64,000 nucleotides of DNA from contig DATHRK010000038.1 in NCBI GenBank assembly GCA_035465395.1, positions 15,857-79,856 on the forward strand, in the 5' to 3' direction. A program made the translations under genes and the position numbers. This document shows positions 35,973-45,166 of the stretch, piece by piece (within the stretch, counting starts at the first letter, position 1; every line of letters begins with the position of its first letter). Under the pieces are notes generated by a model, which saw only the letters and a list, made by a program, of their open reading frames with translations, was not told the DNA's origin and did no database searches. This stretch comes from DATHRK01 sp035465395 (GTDB taxonomy: Bacteria; Gemmatimonadota; Gemmatimonadetes; Longimicrobiales; RSA9).

Positions 35973-36779
35973 TCAATCCCCGCGCGCGTCGAGCAGCGTG
36001 CGGGCCAGCTCGGCGAACCCCGTGCCCCGATCGCCGGGGGTGACGTAAGCGGGCGGCACGGGAAGCCGGTGGAGGTGCCCTCGCACGTTCGCCACGCCGA
36101 CCGAGTGCCGAAAGAACGCGAACGCTGCGGCGTCGTTTCCGCTGTCCCCGACGAACAGCCAGCGCGCCTCGTCGGCGGCCAGATCCACGCCGAGCGCATC
36201 CCGCGCGGCGCCGATCGCTCCGGTGACCTTGTCCCAGGCGCCCGGGATCGCGTGCGCGTGCACGGACGAAACGCTCGCGCGCGCACCCTCCTCCTCGATC
36301 ATGGCCACGAGCTCGTCCACGCGCTCCCGCGGCACCTCGCGGGACTCCCCGATGTCGAACGCGAGGTCGCAGCGCCGGGCGCGATGGTCGCCGGTCACGG
36401 GCACGTCCGGGAACCGTTCGGCCGCGCGCTCGCGGATCCGCTCGAGCAGGCGAGCGGCCGTCTCTCGCTCGCTCGGGGTCTGCGCATACCCCTCCCGCAC
36501 GCGTTCGCCATCCCTCCAGACCCAGCCGGCGCCGTTTTCCCCGACCGCCGCCCGCACCGGCCACATGCGCGCGAAGAGGTCCGCCCAGCCGAGCGGCCGT
36601 CCGGTGGCGCAGAGCAGGGTGATGCCGGCCCGCGACAGCGCGTGGATGGCGACGTACGCCTCCGGCTCGAGCAGGCCGCCCCGGGTGACGGTGTCGTCGA
36701 CGTCGAACAGGACGCCGCGGATGCCGCGCGCGTGAGGCGCGAGGCTGGCGAGCGGCGCCAGGCGGGATTCGGCGCTCAC
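35973..36779 (-). CDS. HAD-superfamily hydrolase (type IIB)
   Basis: 268-aa HAD phosphatase. Motif I LFDVDDTVT (nucleophile Asp26, acid Asp28), motif II LLCATGRP, the cap-type marker GENGAGWVW, motif III Lys in GAWDKVTG and motif IV FVGDSGNDAAAF. The C2B cap and GDSGND motif place it with Cof/mannosyl-phosphoglycerate/sugar phosphatases. The substrate is unknown. Confidence 0.88.
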   Translation of the reverse strand: MSAESRLAPLASLAPHARGIRGVLFDVDDTVTRGGLLEPEAYVAIHALSRAGITLLCATGRPLGWADLFARMWPVRAAVGENGAGWVWRDGERVREGYAQTPSERETAARLLERIRERAAERFPDVPVTGDHRARRCDLAFDIGESREVPRERVDELVAMIEEEGARASVSSVHAHAIPGAWDKVTGAIGAARDALGVDLAADEARWLFVGDSGNDAAAFAFFRHSVGVANVRGHLHRLPVPPAYVTPGDRGTGFAELARTLLDARGD

Positions 36780-36931
36780 CTTAGAATCGCCATCAGGAAC
36801 GCGATCTGGAAACTGAGATCACCTAGCATGCCGCGGTCGACGAGCATGTCCATTATGGAGAGTCCTCTCAGCGGAGCAAGGCATGAGCCGAGCCAGGCAC
36901 ATCGTGGCGGGGGCGTGCGTCGCCACGGATC

Positions 36932-37140
36932 CCTCCGGGCCTCGACCTGGGCCTCGCCGACAGTCTCGGCTTCGCCGTGGACCGCGAGTCGGGCGGCCTG
37001 GCGGTCGGCACCGGAAGCCAGCAGGTCCGCATCTACCCGACGCGCGTGGGACTGCTGGCTCGGGCCGACGCCATCGGCATAGGCCCGCTCGTCGTGCGCG
37101 ATGCCGAGATCTCCTCGAGGGTCCGGCCGGCCCGCCGCCG
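36932..37140 (+). other. coding-like stretch without a start (possible gene relic) in a 397-bp gap
   Basis: In one plus-strand frame about 65 codons read as a beta-rich segment (LDLGLADSLGFAVDRESGG, QQVRIYPTRVGLLARADAI) and then run into basic low-complexity sequence. No convincing start or family is seen. The rest of 36780-37176 shows nothing. It may be a decayed gene or chance. Confidence 0.25.
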
Positions 37141-37176
37141 ACGTGACACGAGGCGGGCGCCGGCCGATCTTGCCCC

Positions 37177-38034
37177 ATGCAGATCATCGACGCCGGCATG
37201 CTGGCCTTCGCGGCCTTCCACGCGCTCAAGGGCAAGGTCTCCCACCCCCTGACGTTCCAGGTGCCGCGCATGGTGCGCGCGATGCTGGCGGACACGCCGG
37301 ACGCCTACGCGCTCTGCTGGAACGCGGCGCGGCTCCGCAAGGACGCGTTGTGGCCGGCCTATCGCGACCGGCCGGAGATCTGGGAGGAGGCGGGCCGGGA
37401 GGACTTCGACGCGATGCTGAGAGTCCTCGCGGCGCTCGGCGCGGTGCAGTATCGGGCCGATGGCTGGGAGGCCGATGAGGAGATCGCGGCGCTCGTCCAC
37501 CGGTTCGAGGGCACGCGCCAGATACGGATCCGCTCGGACGACAAGGACTTCTTCCAGCTCCTCAGTGGCAGCACGCGCATGCTCGGCCGCAGGCGAGGGC
37601 TCGTCCGCTACTCCGACGTGAAGGAGAAGATGGGCGTCACGCCGGCCTACGCCGCCGACTTCCAGGCGCTCACGGGCGACAAAGTCGACGGCATCCCGCG
37701 CATCCTTCCGCCCGCCGCGTCGAAGAAGCTGCTCGCCACGCGCGGGCACGTGCGCGACTGGATCGACCGGGATCTGCGCGTCGAGCCCGGCATCAAATGG
37801 CGTCTCGAGGAGAGCCGCGAGCAGCTCCGGATCAACCTGGCGCTCGTGGACCTGTCCGAAGAGGCCGTCGGCCCGCCACCGGCGCCCCTGCTGGAGGGCT
37901 GGGGCGATCTGGATGCGGCGCGCGCGATCGGCACGCGGCTGGAGATCGGCTACCTGCAGGGCCCGGACCTGGGCGAGGCGTTCGGCGATCTCCGCGAACA
38001 CGGCGAGCGCACGAGACGCCTTCTCGGCGCTTGA
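37177..38034 (+). CDS. 5'-3' exonuclease (FEN/PIN-like)
   Basis: 285-aa protein resembling stand-alone 5' nucleases and the N-terminal exonuclease domain of DNA polymerase I. Acidic metal-site segments are visible: WEADEEIAALV (about 93-103), RSDDKDFFQLL (about 117-127) and the H3TH region QALTGDKVDGIPRI (about 162-175). The N-terminal MQIIDAGMLAF carries the first Asp. It probably processes flaps or RNA primers, or acts in repair. A single gene with no operon partner. Confidence 0.82.
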   Translation: MQIIDAGMLAFAAFHALKGKVSHPLTFQVPRMVRAMLADTPDAYALCWNAARLRKDALWPAYRDRPEIWEEAGREDFDAMLRVLAALGAVQYRADGWEADEEIAALVHRFEGTRQIRIRSDDKDFFQLLSGSTRMLGRRRGLVRYSDVKEKMGVTPAYAADFQALTGDKVDGIPRILPPAASKKLLATRGHVRDWIDRDLRVEPGIKWRLEESREQLRINLALVDLSEEAVGPPPAPLLEGWGDLDAARAIGTRLEIGYLQGPDLGEAFGDLREHGERTRRLLGA

Positions 38035-38228
38035 CGGCGGACGTGTCGTCGACGCGAAATTTGCATGCCGTAGGTGGGGTGCCGCCCCTACGCGGCGGGT
38101 TCCGCGCAGGAGGCCGCACATTTTGACGCCGCCTCCCCGCCCCCCGTAAGCTTGGCATCGCCGCCGAGCCACCGGGGGCCGGTTGCGCGCTGCACGCCGC
38201 CATTCCCGGCCGAAAGCGAGGCGCCTGG

Positions 38229-39044
38229 ATGGACGTGATCGCGGCTTCGGGGGCTTCGGCTCAGCCCTGCCGCAAGGCAGCCCAGCCGCTGCGCCGCGGC
38301 ATCGCCGCCCTGCTGGTCGTCACCGCCGCCTGCGCGGCCCCTGACGCGGCCGAGGAGCCGCCCACCGAAGGCGACGCCGCGCCCTCAGCGGCCTCACCCC
38401 CTACCGCGGCCCCCAACACCCTGACCGACGCCGAGAAGGCCGACGGCTGGCGCCTCCTTTTCGACGGCGAGACCCTCGACGGCTGGCGGCCGTTCAAGGG
38501 CAAGGGCGCGCCCGCGGGCTGGGCGGTGGAGGACGGCACGCTCGCGCGCGTCGGCCCGGGCGGCGACATCGTCACCGACGAGCGGTTCGAGGACTTCGAG
38601 CTGTCGTTGGAGTGGCGGATCGCACCGGGCGGCAACAGCGGCATTTTCTACCTGGTGAGCGAAGACGCCGACTACGTGTGGGAGGCCGCGCCGGAAATGC
38701 AGGTGCTGGACGATGCGGGGCATGCCGACGGGGAGTCGGAGCTGACGTCGGCCGGCTCGAACTTCGCCCTCCATCCGGCTCCGCGCGGCGTCGTTCGCCC
38801 CGCCGGCGAGTGGAACGAGGCGCGCATCGTCGTCCGCGACGGCCACGTCGAGCACTGGCTCAACGGCCGGCAAATCGTCGAGTACGACCTGGGCAGCGAC
38901 GACTGGCAGCGGCGCGTGGCCGCCTCGAAGTTCGCCGAGTGGGAGCGGTACGGGCAGACGCGCGCCGGGCCCATCGGGCTGCAGGACCACGGCGACCCGG
39001 TGTGGTTCCGGTCCATCAAGATTCGCGACTTGGGTGCGTCGTAG
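38229..39044 (+). CDS. DUF1080 lipoprotein (3-keto-disaccharide hydrolase family)
   Basis: 271-aa lipoprotein (LLVVTAAC) with a Pro/Ala linker and a DUF1080 domain from about residue 65: GWRLLFDGETLDGWRPF, GGNSGIFYLV, EMQVLDDAGHADG and a C-terminal GPIGLQDHGDPVWFRSIKI. This beta-jelly-roll family includes hydrolases acting on 3-keto-glucosides. First gene of a seven-gene overlapping operon with a GMC dehydrogenase and epimerase-like genes, which supports keto-sugar hydrolysis in the periplasm. Confidence 0.9.
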   Translation: MDVIAASGASAQPCRKAAQPLRRGIAALLVVTAACAAPDAAEEPPTEGDAAPSAASPPTAAPNTLTDAEKADGWRLLFDGETLDGWRPFKGKGAPAGWAVEDGTLARVGPGGDIVTDERFEDFELSLEWRIAPGGNSGIFYLVSEDADYVWEAAPEMQVLDDAGHADGESELTSAGSNFALHPAPRGVVRPAGEWNEARIVVRDGHVEHWLNGRQIVEYDLGSDDWQRRVAASKFAEWERYGQTRAGPIGLQDHGDPVWFRSIKIRDLGAS

Positions 39045-39873
39045 GGCGTGGATCGCCCGCGCCGCGGCGGGGGCGATCGGGGTAGCCGGCGCCCGTTGGC
39101 TGGCGGCGTGCGCACGCGGCGCGGGCGCGGCGTTGCCGTCGCCGTTGGGCGTCCAGCTCTACACCGTGCGCGCCCTGCTCGCGGAGGACATCCCCGGCAC
39201 GCTCGGGAAGGTGGCGGCCATCGGGTATCGCGAGGTGGAGCTGGCCGGCCTCCACGGCGCCACCCCGACCGCGTTCCGCGCCCACCTCGACGACGCGGGG
39301 CTCGTCGCGCCCTCGAGCCACGTGGCGCTGGGGGAGGTTCGCGCCGACCTCGACCGCCTGCTGGAGGACGCTTCCACCCTGGGGGTGAGGATGCTGATCG
39401 TGCCGTGGCTCGACGCCGAGGAGCGGTCCGCGGAAGGCTACCGCAAGGTCGCCGACGACCTCGAGGCCGCCGGCTCGCGCGCGTCCGAGGCGGGCATCCG
39501 GGTCGGATACCACAATCAGGCCTACGACCACGACCCCCTCGACAGCGGCACGGGGTGGGACCTGCTCCTCCAGCGCACCGAACCATCGCTCGTGACGATG
39601 CAGATGGATGCGTACTGGGCTGTCGCCGGCGGGATCGATCCGCTGGCGGCCCTACGCGACCACGCGGGCCGGTTCACGAGCATCCACGCCAAGGATCGGA
39701 GCGCCGACGGCGCCATGGTCGACGTCGGGGACGGCACGATCGATTTCGCCGCCATCCTGGTCGCCGGACGCGCGCAGGGCCTGGAGCACGTCTTCGCCGA
39801 GCATGACGAGCCGCGCGACCCGCTGGCGAGCATCCGATCGAGCTACGACCACCTGGCGGCGCTGGAGAGCTGA
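39034..39873 (+). CDS. exported sugar phosphate isomerase/epimerase-like TIM barrel
   Basis: 279-aa protein with a Tat-like signal (RRRAWIARAAAGAIG) and a lipobox-like Cys (LAAC), so it is exported. The xylose-isomerase-like barrel shows LGVQLYTVRALLAED, a His/Asn metal region (VGYHNQAYD), FTSIHAKDRSADG and a C-terminal EHVFAEHDE with Glu/His ligands. GTG start, 11-bp overlap with the DUF1080 gene. In related clusters such proteins act on 3-keto-glycosides or isomerise keto-sugars; the precise reaction here is not known. Confidence 0.88.
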   Translation: MRRRAWIARAAAGAIGVAGARWLAACARGAGAALPSPLGVQLYTVRALLAEDIPGTLGKVAAIGYREVELAGLHGATPTAFRAHLDDAGLVAPSSHVALGEVRADLDRLLEDASTLGVRMLIVPWLDAEERSAEGYRKVADDLEAAGSRASEAGIRVGYHNQAYDHDPLDSGTGWDLLLQRTEPSLVTMQMDAYWAVAGGIDPLAALRDHAGRFTSIHAKDRSADGAMVDVGDGTIDFAAILVAGRAQGLEHVFAEHDEPRDPLASIRSSYDHLAALES

Positions 39874-41657
39874 TGGCGAGGAAAGCGCAGGCGCAGCAAG
39901 ACGTGATCATCGTGGGGTCCGGCGCGGCCGGCGGCATGTGCGCCTACGCGCTCGCCGTGCAGGGCGTCAAGGTCCTCCTGCTGGAGGCCGGGCGGCACTA
40001 CGATCCGCTCACCGAGACGCCGATGTTCCAGCTCCCCATGGAGGCGCCGCTGCGAGGCGGAGGGACGCGCGAGAAACCGTTCGGCTTCTACGACGCGACG
40101 GTGGACGGCGGCTGGGAAGTGCCCGGCGAGCCGTACACGAGCGCCGACGGGGTGGACTTCCGGTGGTGGCGCGCGCGGATGCTGGGCGGCCGCACCAACC
40201 ATTGGGGCCGGATCTCACTGCGCATGGGGCCGTACGACTTCGCGCCCCACACGCGTGACGGCCTGGGCTTCGACTGGCCGATGACGTACGAGGACATGGC
40301 GCCGTGGTACGACCGTACGGAGGCCCTGATCGGCGTCTATGGGTCCAACGAGGGCCTGGAGAACACGCCGGACTCCTCGCCGGGCGTGCTGCTGCCGCCC
40401 CCCGCGCCGCGGGTGCACGAGCTCTACACGCGCGAAGTCTGCAGGGACCTGGGCATCCCCGTCGTGCCCTCGCACCTGGCCATCCTGTCGACCCGCCAGG
40501 ACGCCGACCGGTGGCCCGCCGAGCTGCACCCGAACAACGAGCTCGCGCAGCGGGTGCTGCGCGCCTCCATGCGATCGCGCGCGCAGTGCTTCTGGGCTAC
40601 GCCGTGCGGGCGCGGCTGCTCGATCAAGGCGAACTTCCAGTCGCCCACGGTACTGCTACCCCCCGCGCTCGCCACGGGCAACCTGGAGATCGTGACCGAC
40701 GCGATGGTGCGCGAGGTCACGGTCGACGCGCGCGGCAGGGCCACGGGAGTGCACTACATCGACAAGACCACGCGGCTGGACGAACACGCGTCCGCGCGCG
40801 TGGTCATCCTGGCGGCGAGCGCGTGCGAGTCCGCGCGCATCCTATTGAACTCGAAGAGCTCGCGGTTTCCCGACGGACTCGCCAACGGCAGCGGGCTGGT
40901 CGGCAAGTACCTGATGGACACCGTGGGGGCCGGGCTCGGTGGCCAGGTCCCGGCGCTCGAGAACATGCCGCCGCACAATCAGGACGGCGCGTCGGCGATC
41001 CACATGTACATGCCATGGTGGTTGTACGGCGACCAGCACGCCGGGCGTCTCGACTTCGCGCGCGGCTACCACGTGGAGTTCGGCGGCGGGCGACGGATGC
41101 CCGGGCCCGGCGCGTTCGGCGGGCTGGAGCGCTACACGGGGGGATCCTACGGCCAGGCGCTCAAGGAGGACTGCCGCCGCTACTACGGCTCGTTCATGTG
41201 GTTCGACGGGCGGGGCGAGATGATCCCCAACGAGGACTGCTACTGCGAGATCGACCCCGACACCGTCGACCAGTGGGGCATCCCCGTGCTGCGCTTCGAG
41301 TGGAAGTGGTCCGACCACGAGCTCAACCAGGCCAGGCACATGCAGCGCACCTTCCACGACATCATCACGGCGATGGGGGGCGAGCCGTACAACGACCCGG
41401 CCGAGGACGGCGCCGACGCGATCGCGGCGCCGGGGCAGATCATCCACGAGGTGGGCGGCGTGCGCATGGGGGACGACCCGCGCGACTCGGTGCTCAACCA
41501 GTACTGCCAGTCCTGGGAGGTCGACAACCTGTTCGTGACCGACGGAGGCTGCTTCGTGTCCAACGCCGACAAGAACCCGACGCTGAGCATCATGGCGATC
41601 GCGTGGCGGGCGTCCGACTACCTGGCCGAGCAGATGCGTCAGGGGGCGATCCGATGA
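39873..41657 (+). CDS. GMC-family FAD oxidoreductase (glucoside 3-dehydrogenase/gluconate 2-dehydrogenase large-subunit type)
   Basis: 594-aa flavoprotein. FAD-binding VIIVGSGAAGG (11-21), LLEAGRHYD, the GGRTNHWGRISLRM motif and the C-terminal GGVRMGDDP with NPTLSIMAIAWRASDYL are those of the membrane-associated sugar dehydrogenases. ATFWATPCGRGC-like Cys (FWATPCGRGCS) may interact with the small subunit or haem partner. Its ATG overlaps the previous stop (TGATG), and the following gene encodes its subunit-3-like partner. It would oxidise a sugar C3 (or C2) hydroxyl. Confidence 0.9.
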   Translation: MARKAQAQQDVIIVGSGAAGGMCAYALAVQGVKVLLLEAGRHYDPLTETPMFQLPMEAPLRGGGTREKPFGFYDATVDGGWEVPGEPYTSADGVDFRWWRARMLGGRTNHWGRISLRMGPYDFAPHTRDGLGFDWPMTYEDMAPWYDRTEALIGVYGSNEGLENTPDSSPGVLLPPPAPRVHELYTREVCRDLGIPVVPSHLAILSTRQDADRWPAELHPNNELAQRVLRASMRSRAQCFWATPCGRGCSIKANFQSPTVLLPPALATGNLEIVTDAMVREVTVDARGRATGVHYIDKTTRLDEHASARVVILAASACESARILLNSKSSRFPDGLANGSGLVGKYLMDTVGAGLGGQVPALENMPPHNQDGASAIHMYMPWWLYGDQHAGRLDFARGYHVEFGGGRRMPGPGAFGGLERYTGGSYGQALKEDCRRYYGSFMWFDGRGEMIPNEDCYCEIDPDTVDQWGIPVLRFEWKWSDHELNQARHMQRTFHDIITAMGGEPYNDPAEDGADAIAAPGQIIHEVGGVRMGDDPRDSVLNQYCQSWEVDNLFVTDGGCFVSNADKNPTLSIMAIAWRASDYLAEQMRQGAIR

Positions 41658-42457
41658 GCGGCGACCGCCGACCGCCGCGGCGAACGGCCGACAGACCCGC
41701 ACTCGACCCCGGCCCGCCCGAGGCCGTCCGGGTCGCCGAGAGCCTGCCCGTCCTCCGGCTCCCCTCGTTCCCCCCAGTCGACCGGCGCCGCGTCATCCAG
41801 ATGATGGCGGCCGCGGCGGTCGCCCCCGCGCTAGGGGGCTGTGAACCCGGGGATGAAGGGGGCAGCGCGGGCGGCGACGGCTCGCGGGCGGCCACCGCTC
41901 CCTCCCCCGCGAACAACCCGCTGGCGACAGGCACGCCGTGGGATCCGGACCTCGTCGCACCGGTGCTTCCCTGGGAGAAGATCCTGACCGAGGACGAGCG
42001 CGAAGGCCTCGCGGCGCTCTGCGACGTCATCATCCCCGCCGACGACCGCTCGCCGTCGGCGAGCGCGGTCGGCGCACACGACTTCATCGACGAGTACGTG
42101 AGCGCGCCCTACAGGAACTTCGAGGACGACCGCGTGCTGGTGCGCGGCGGACTGGTGTGGCTGGACGGCGAGGCCGCGCGGCGGTTCGGCGAAGGCCAGC
42201 GCTTCCGCACGCTGGCGGCGGCGCGGCAGCGCGAGATCTGCGACGATATCTGCCACTCCGAGGACGCCGCGCCCGAGTTCGCCTACGGCGCGCGCTTCTT
42301 CGACCGGGTCCGCGACCTCACCGCGACCGCGTTCTACACGACACCGGAGGGGATGGAGGACATCGGCTACGTCGGCAATGTCCCGCTGTCGGGGCCGTGG
42401 CCGCCGCCGCCGCCCGAGGCGCTTCGCCACCTGGGCCTGGAGGACACCGCGATATGA
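41654..42457 (+). CDS. gluconate 2-dehydrogenase subunit 3-like protein
   Basis: 267-aa exported protein with a twin-Arg-like signal (DRRRVIQMMAAAAVAPAL) and lipobox-like GGC. The mature domain matches gluconate 2-dehydrogenase subunit 3/glucoside 3-dehydrogenase small subunit: LTEDEREGLAALCDVIIP, then ADDRSPSASAVGAHDFID, and a C-terminal GYVGNVPLSGPWPPPPPE. It guides export of the signal-less GMC partner as a complex. ATGA overlaps on both sides. Confidence 0.9.
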   Translation: MSGDRRPPRRTADRPALDPGPPEAVRVAESLPVLRLPSFPPVDRRRVIQMMAAAAVAPALGGCEPGDEGGSAGGDGSRAATAPSPANNPLATGTPWDPDLVAPVLPWEKILTEDEREGLAALCDVIIPADDRSPSASAVGAHDFIDEYVSAPYRNFEDDRVLVRGGLVWLDGEAARRFGEGQRFRTLAAARQREICDDICHSEDAAPEFAYGARFFDRVRDLTATAFYTTPEGMEDIGYVGNVPLSGPWPPPPPEALRHLGLEDTAI

Positions 42458-43899
42458 GCACGTACGCCGGGTCGGTCGACCGGAGCCGCCTGTTCGTCGG
42501 CAGCTGCCTCGCTCTCGTGGCCACCTCGGTCGCGTTCGCCACGGTCGGAGCGGTGATGCTGGCGCTCAAGCAGGAGTTCGTGCTGACCAACCTCCAGGTC
42601 GGCTGGATCGGCGGCGCGGCGCTCTGGGGGTTCGCGATCTCCCAGCTGGTCTTCTCGCCGCTCTGCGACACGCTGGGGATGCGGTTTCTGCTCAGGCTCG
42701 CGTTCCTGGGACACGTCCTCGGCGCGCTCGTCATGATCCTGGCGAGTGGCTTCTGGATGCTGTTCGCCGGGGCGCTGGTCATCGCGATGGCCAACGGCCT
42801 GGTGGAGGCCGCCTGCAACCCGCTCGTCGCCACCCTCTACCCCGAGGACAAGACCGTCAAGCTGAACCAGTTCCATGTCTGGTTCCCGGGGGGCATCGTG
42901 CTCGGCGGGCTCGCGGCGTATGCGCTGGACGCGGCCGGCGTAGGGGCGTGGCAGGTCAAGCTGGCGCTGATCCTCGTGCCGACGCTGATCTACGGCTGGA
43001 TGCTGCTGACCCAGCCCTTCCCCGCGACCGAGAACGTCCAGGCCGGCGTCGGGCTCGGCGAGATGTTCCGCGCCGCCCTCGCCACGCCGCTCATGTGGGT
43101 GATGCTGTTCGCGATGGCGCTCACGGCGTCGGTCGAGCTCGGGCCCAATCGCTGGGTGCCGGCCGTTCTGGAGGCGGGTGGGATGCCGGGCATCCTCGTC
43201 CTGGTCTGGATCAGCGGCCTCATGGCGGTCCTGCGCTACCGCGCGGGCCCGGTGGTCCACCGGTTGTCACCGACCGGCGTGCTGCTGGCGTCGTCGATCT
43301 TGTCGGCGCTCGGCCTGCTGGGCCTCTACCAGTGGGGCAGGGGTCCGCTGGCCTTCGTCGCGGCCACGGTGTTCGCGGTCGGCGTGTGCTACTTCTGGCC
43401 GACGATGCTGGGAGTGGTCGCGGAGCGGGTGCCGCGGAGCGGGGCGCTGGGTCTGGGGCTGATGGGCACGGTGGGGATGGCGACTGTCGGCCTCATCACC
43501 GCACCCCAGATGGGCAGGATAGCCGATGAGTACGCGCACGCGCGGATTCCGGCCGCGGAGACCGTTCCCCTGTTGCGCGACGCCGCGGCGGCGCTCGCCG
43601 CTGGCCAAGAGCCGGACGCCCTCGCGGCGGCCGACGCTGCCGCAGACGTGGTGCGGTCGTGGGACGCCTCCGAGGATCTCCCTTCACCCGCAACGGCCAA
43701 CGCTCTGCGCGCGGTAATCGCCTCCGGCGGAGACGCGCGGCTCGTCGACCGTGCCGCTTCGCTGCTCGGGCCCGCCGACAACTACGGCGGCCGCGTGTCG
43801 TTCCTCTACGTGGTGCCGCTGTGCGGGATTCTGGCTCTCATATTCGGCGTCATGTACCTACGCGACCGGCGCGACGTGGTCGGCGCGCCCGATGGCTGA
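42454..43899 (+). CDS. MFS transporter (sugar:cation-type) with a large loop before the last helix
   Basis: 481-aa major-facilitator protein; helices from about residue 12 to 385 plus a last one at about 448-468. QVGWIGGAALWGFAISQLV and NQFHVWFPGGIVLGGL resemble FucP/glucose-type MFS. An unusual Ala-rich, probably helical 80-90-residue insertion (about 360-445) separates the last two helices. Part of the keto-sugar operon, so it is likely to import the pathway product. Confidence 0.88.
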   Translation: MSTYAGSVDRSRLFVGSCLALVATSVAFATVGAVMLALKQEFVLTNLQVGWIGGAALWGFAISQLVFSPLCDTLGMRFLLRLAFLGHVLGALVMILASGFWMLFAGALVIAMANGLVEAACNPLVATLYPEDKTVKLNQFHVWFPGGIVLGGLAAYALDAAGVGAWQVKLALILVPTLIYGWMLLTQPFPATENVQAGVGLGEMFRAALATPLMWVMLFAMALTASVELGPNRWVPAVLEAGGMPGILVLVWISGLMAVLRYRAGPVVHRLSPTGVLLASSILSALGLLGLYQWGRGPLAFVAATVFAVGVCYFWPTMLGVVAERVPRSGALGLGLMGTVGMATVGLITAPQMGRIADEYAHARIPAAETVPLLRDAAAALAAGQEPDALAAADAAADVVRSWDASEDLPSPATANALRAVIASGGDARLVDRAASLLGPADNYGGRVSFLYVVPLCGILALIFGVMYLRDRRDVVGAPDG

Positions 43900-43929
43900 C
43901 CGCCCCCGCGGCACCGGCGGCGCGGGTCC

Positions 43930-45090
43930 GTGTTGATCCGCTACGGGATGGTCGGCGGCGGACCCGGCGCGTTCATCGGCGGCGTGCACCGCATGGCCGC
44001 GCGGCTCGATGGTCGCTTCGCGCTCGTGTCCGGCGCCTTTGCCTCCGATCCCGGGCGGTCGCGGGAAATGGGCGCCGAGCTCGAGCTGGACCCGGCCCGC
44101 GTCTACGGGACGTACAACGAGATGGCGGCCGCGGAAGCCGTGCTGGGACCCGACCAGCGGATCGAGGCGGTGTCGATCGTCACCCCCAACCACCTGCATC
44201 ACCCCGTCGCGAGGGCGTTCCTCGAGGCGGGAATACCGGTCATCTGCGACAAGCCCCTCACCACGACGCTCGCCGATGCCGAGGATCTGTGCCGGGAGGC
44301 GGCGGCGCGCGACCTGCCGTTCTGCGTCACCCACAACTACTCCGGCTACCCGATGGTGAAGGAGGCGCGGGAACGGGTGCGCGCAGGGGAGCTCGGGGAG
44401 GTGAGGAAGATCCTGGTCGAGTACTCCCAGGGTTGGCTCCGGACGCTGCTCGAAGCCGAAGGCCACAAGCAGGCGTCCTGGCGCGGCGATCCCGACCGCG
44501 CGGGTATCTCCTCGGCGCTCGGCGACATCGGCACGCACGCCGACCACCTCGCGTGCTACGTGGCCGGGCTCGACAAGGCGGAGCTCTTCGCCGATCTGGG
44601 GACGCTCGTAGAAGGCCGCGCGTTGGAGGACGACGCGACCGTGCTCCTGCGCTACGACGGCGGCGCCCGCGGGGTGCTGATCGCGTCGCAGATCGCGGCC
44701 GGCGAGCGCAACCACCTGCGGCTGCGCGTCTACGGCAGCGAGGGCGGGCTCGACTGGGACCAGCAGCGGCCCGATCGCCTCCGGCTGGTGCGCCCGGACG
44801 GCACCGAGCTGATCCTGCATGATGGGGCCGACGGGCTGTCCGCGCGGGCGGCGGCGCATCTGCGACTGCCACCGGGCCACCCCGAGGGCTTCATCGAGGC
44901 GTTCGCCAACCTTTACCGCAACTTCGCCGCGACGCTCGCCGCGCGCGCCGGTCGCTCCGCGAAGGGCCCCTTCGATGACGACTTCCCCACGGTCGCGGAC
45001 GGCGCGCGCGGCGTGGCGTTCATCGAGGCCGCGGTCCGCAGCGCGCGCGAGGGCGCCTGGGTGGACGCGCGCTACGAGCCGCCGCGTTGA
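43930..45090 (+). CDS. Gfo/Idh/MocA family oxidoreductase
   Basis: 386-aa NAD(P)-dependent oxidoreductase. N-terminal Rossmann GMVGGGPGAFIGGVHR (6-21), IVTPNHLHHPVA (about 80-91) and the catalytic CDKPLTTTLADA (about 104-115, EKP variant DKP), then GDIGTHADHLACYV with the catalytic His. GTG start 30 bp after the MFS gene. In keto-sugar pathways such enzymes reduce or oxidise C3 of the sugar, which fits the operon. Confidence 0.9.
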   Translation: MLIRYGMVGGGPGAFIGGVHRMAARLDGRFALVSGAFASDPGRSREMGAELELDPARVYGTYNEMAAAEAVLGPDQRIEAVSIVTPNHLHHPVARAFLEAGIPVICDKPLTTTLADAEDLCREAAARDLPFCVTHNYSGYPMVKEARERVRAGELGEVRKILVEYSQGWLRTLLEAEGHKQASWRGDPDRAGISSALGDIGTHADHLACYVAGLDKAELFADLGTLVEGRALEDDATVLLRYDGGARGVLIASQIAAGERNHLRLRVYGSEGGLDWDQQRPDRLRLVRPDGTELILHDGADGLSARAAAHLRLPPGHPEGFIEAFANLYRNFAATLAARAGRSAKGPFDDDFPTVADGARGVAFIEAAVRSAREGAWVDARYEPPR

Positions 45091-45166
45091 GCCGCGGCGG
45101 TCGACGGAGGGCCACCGTGCAGATACGAGATGGCCGACCACGTGAACCGCGAGACCTCGACGATCG

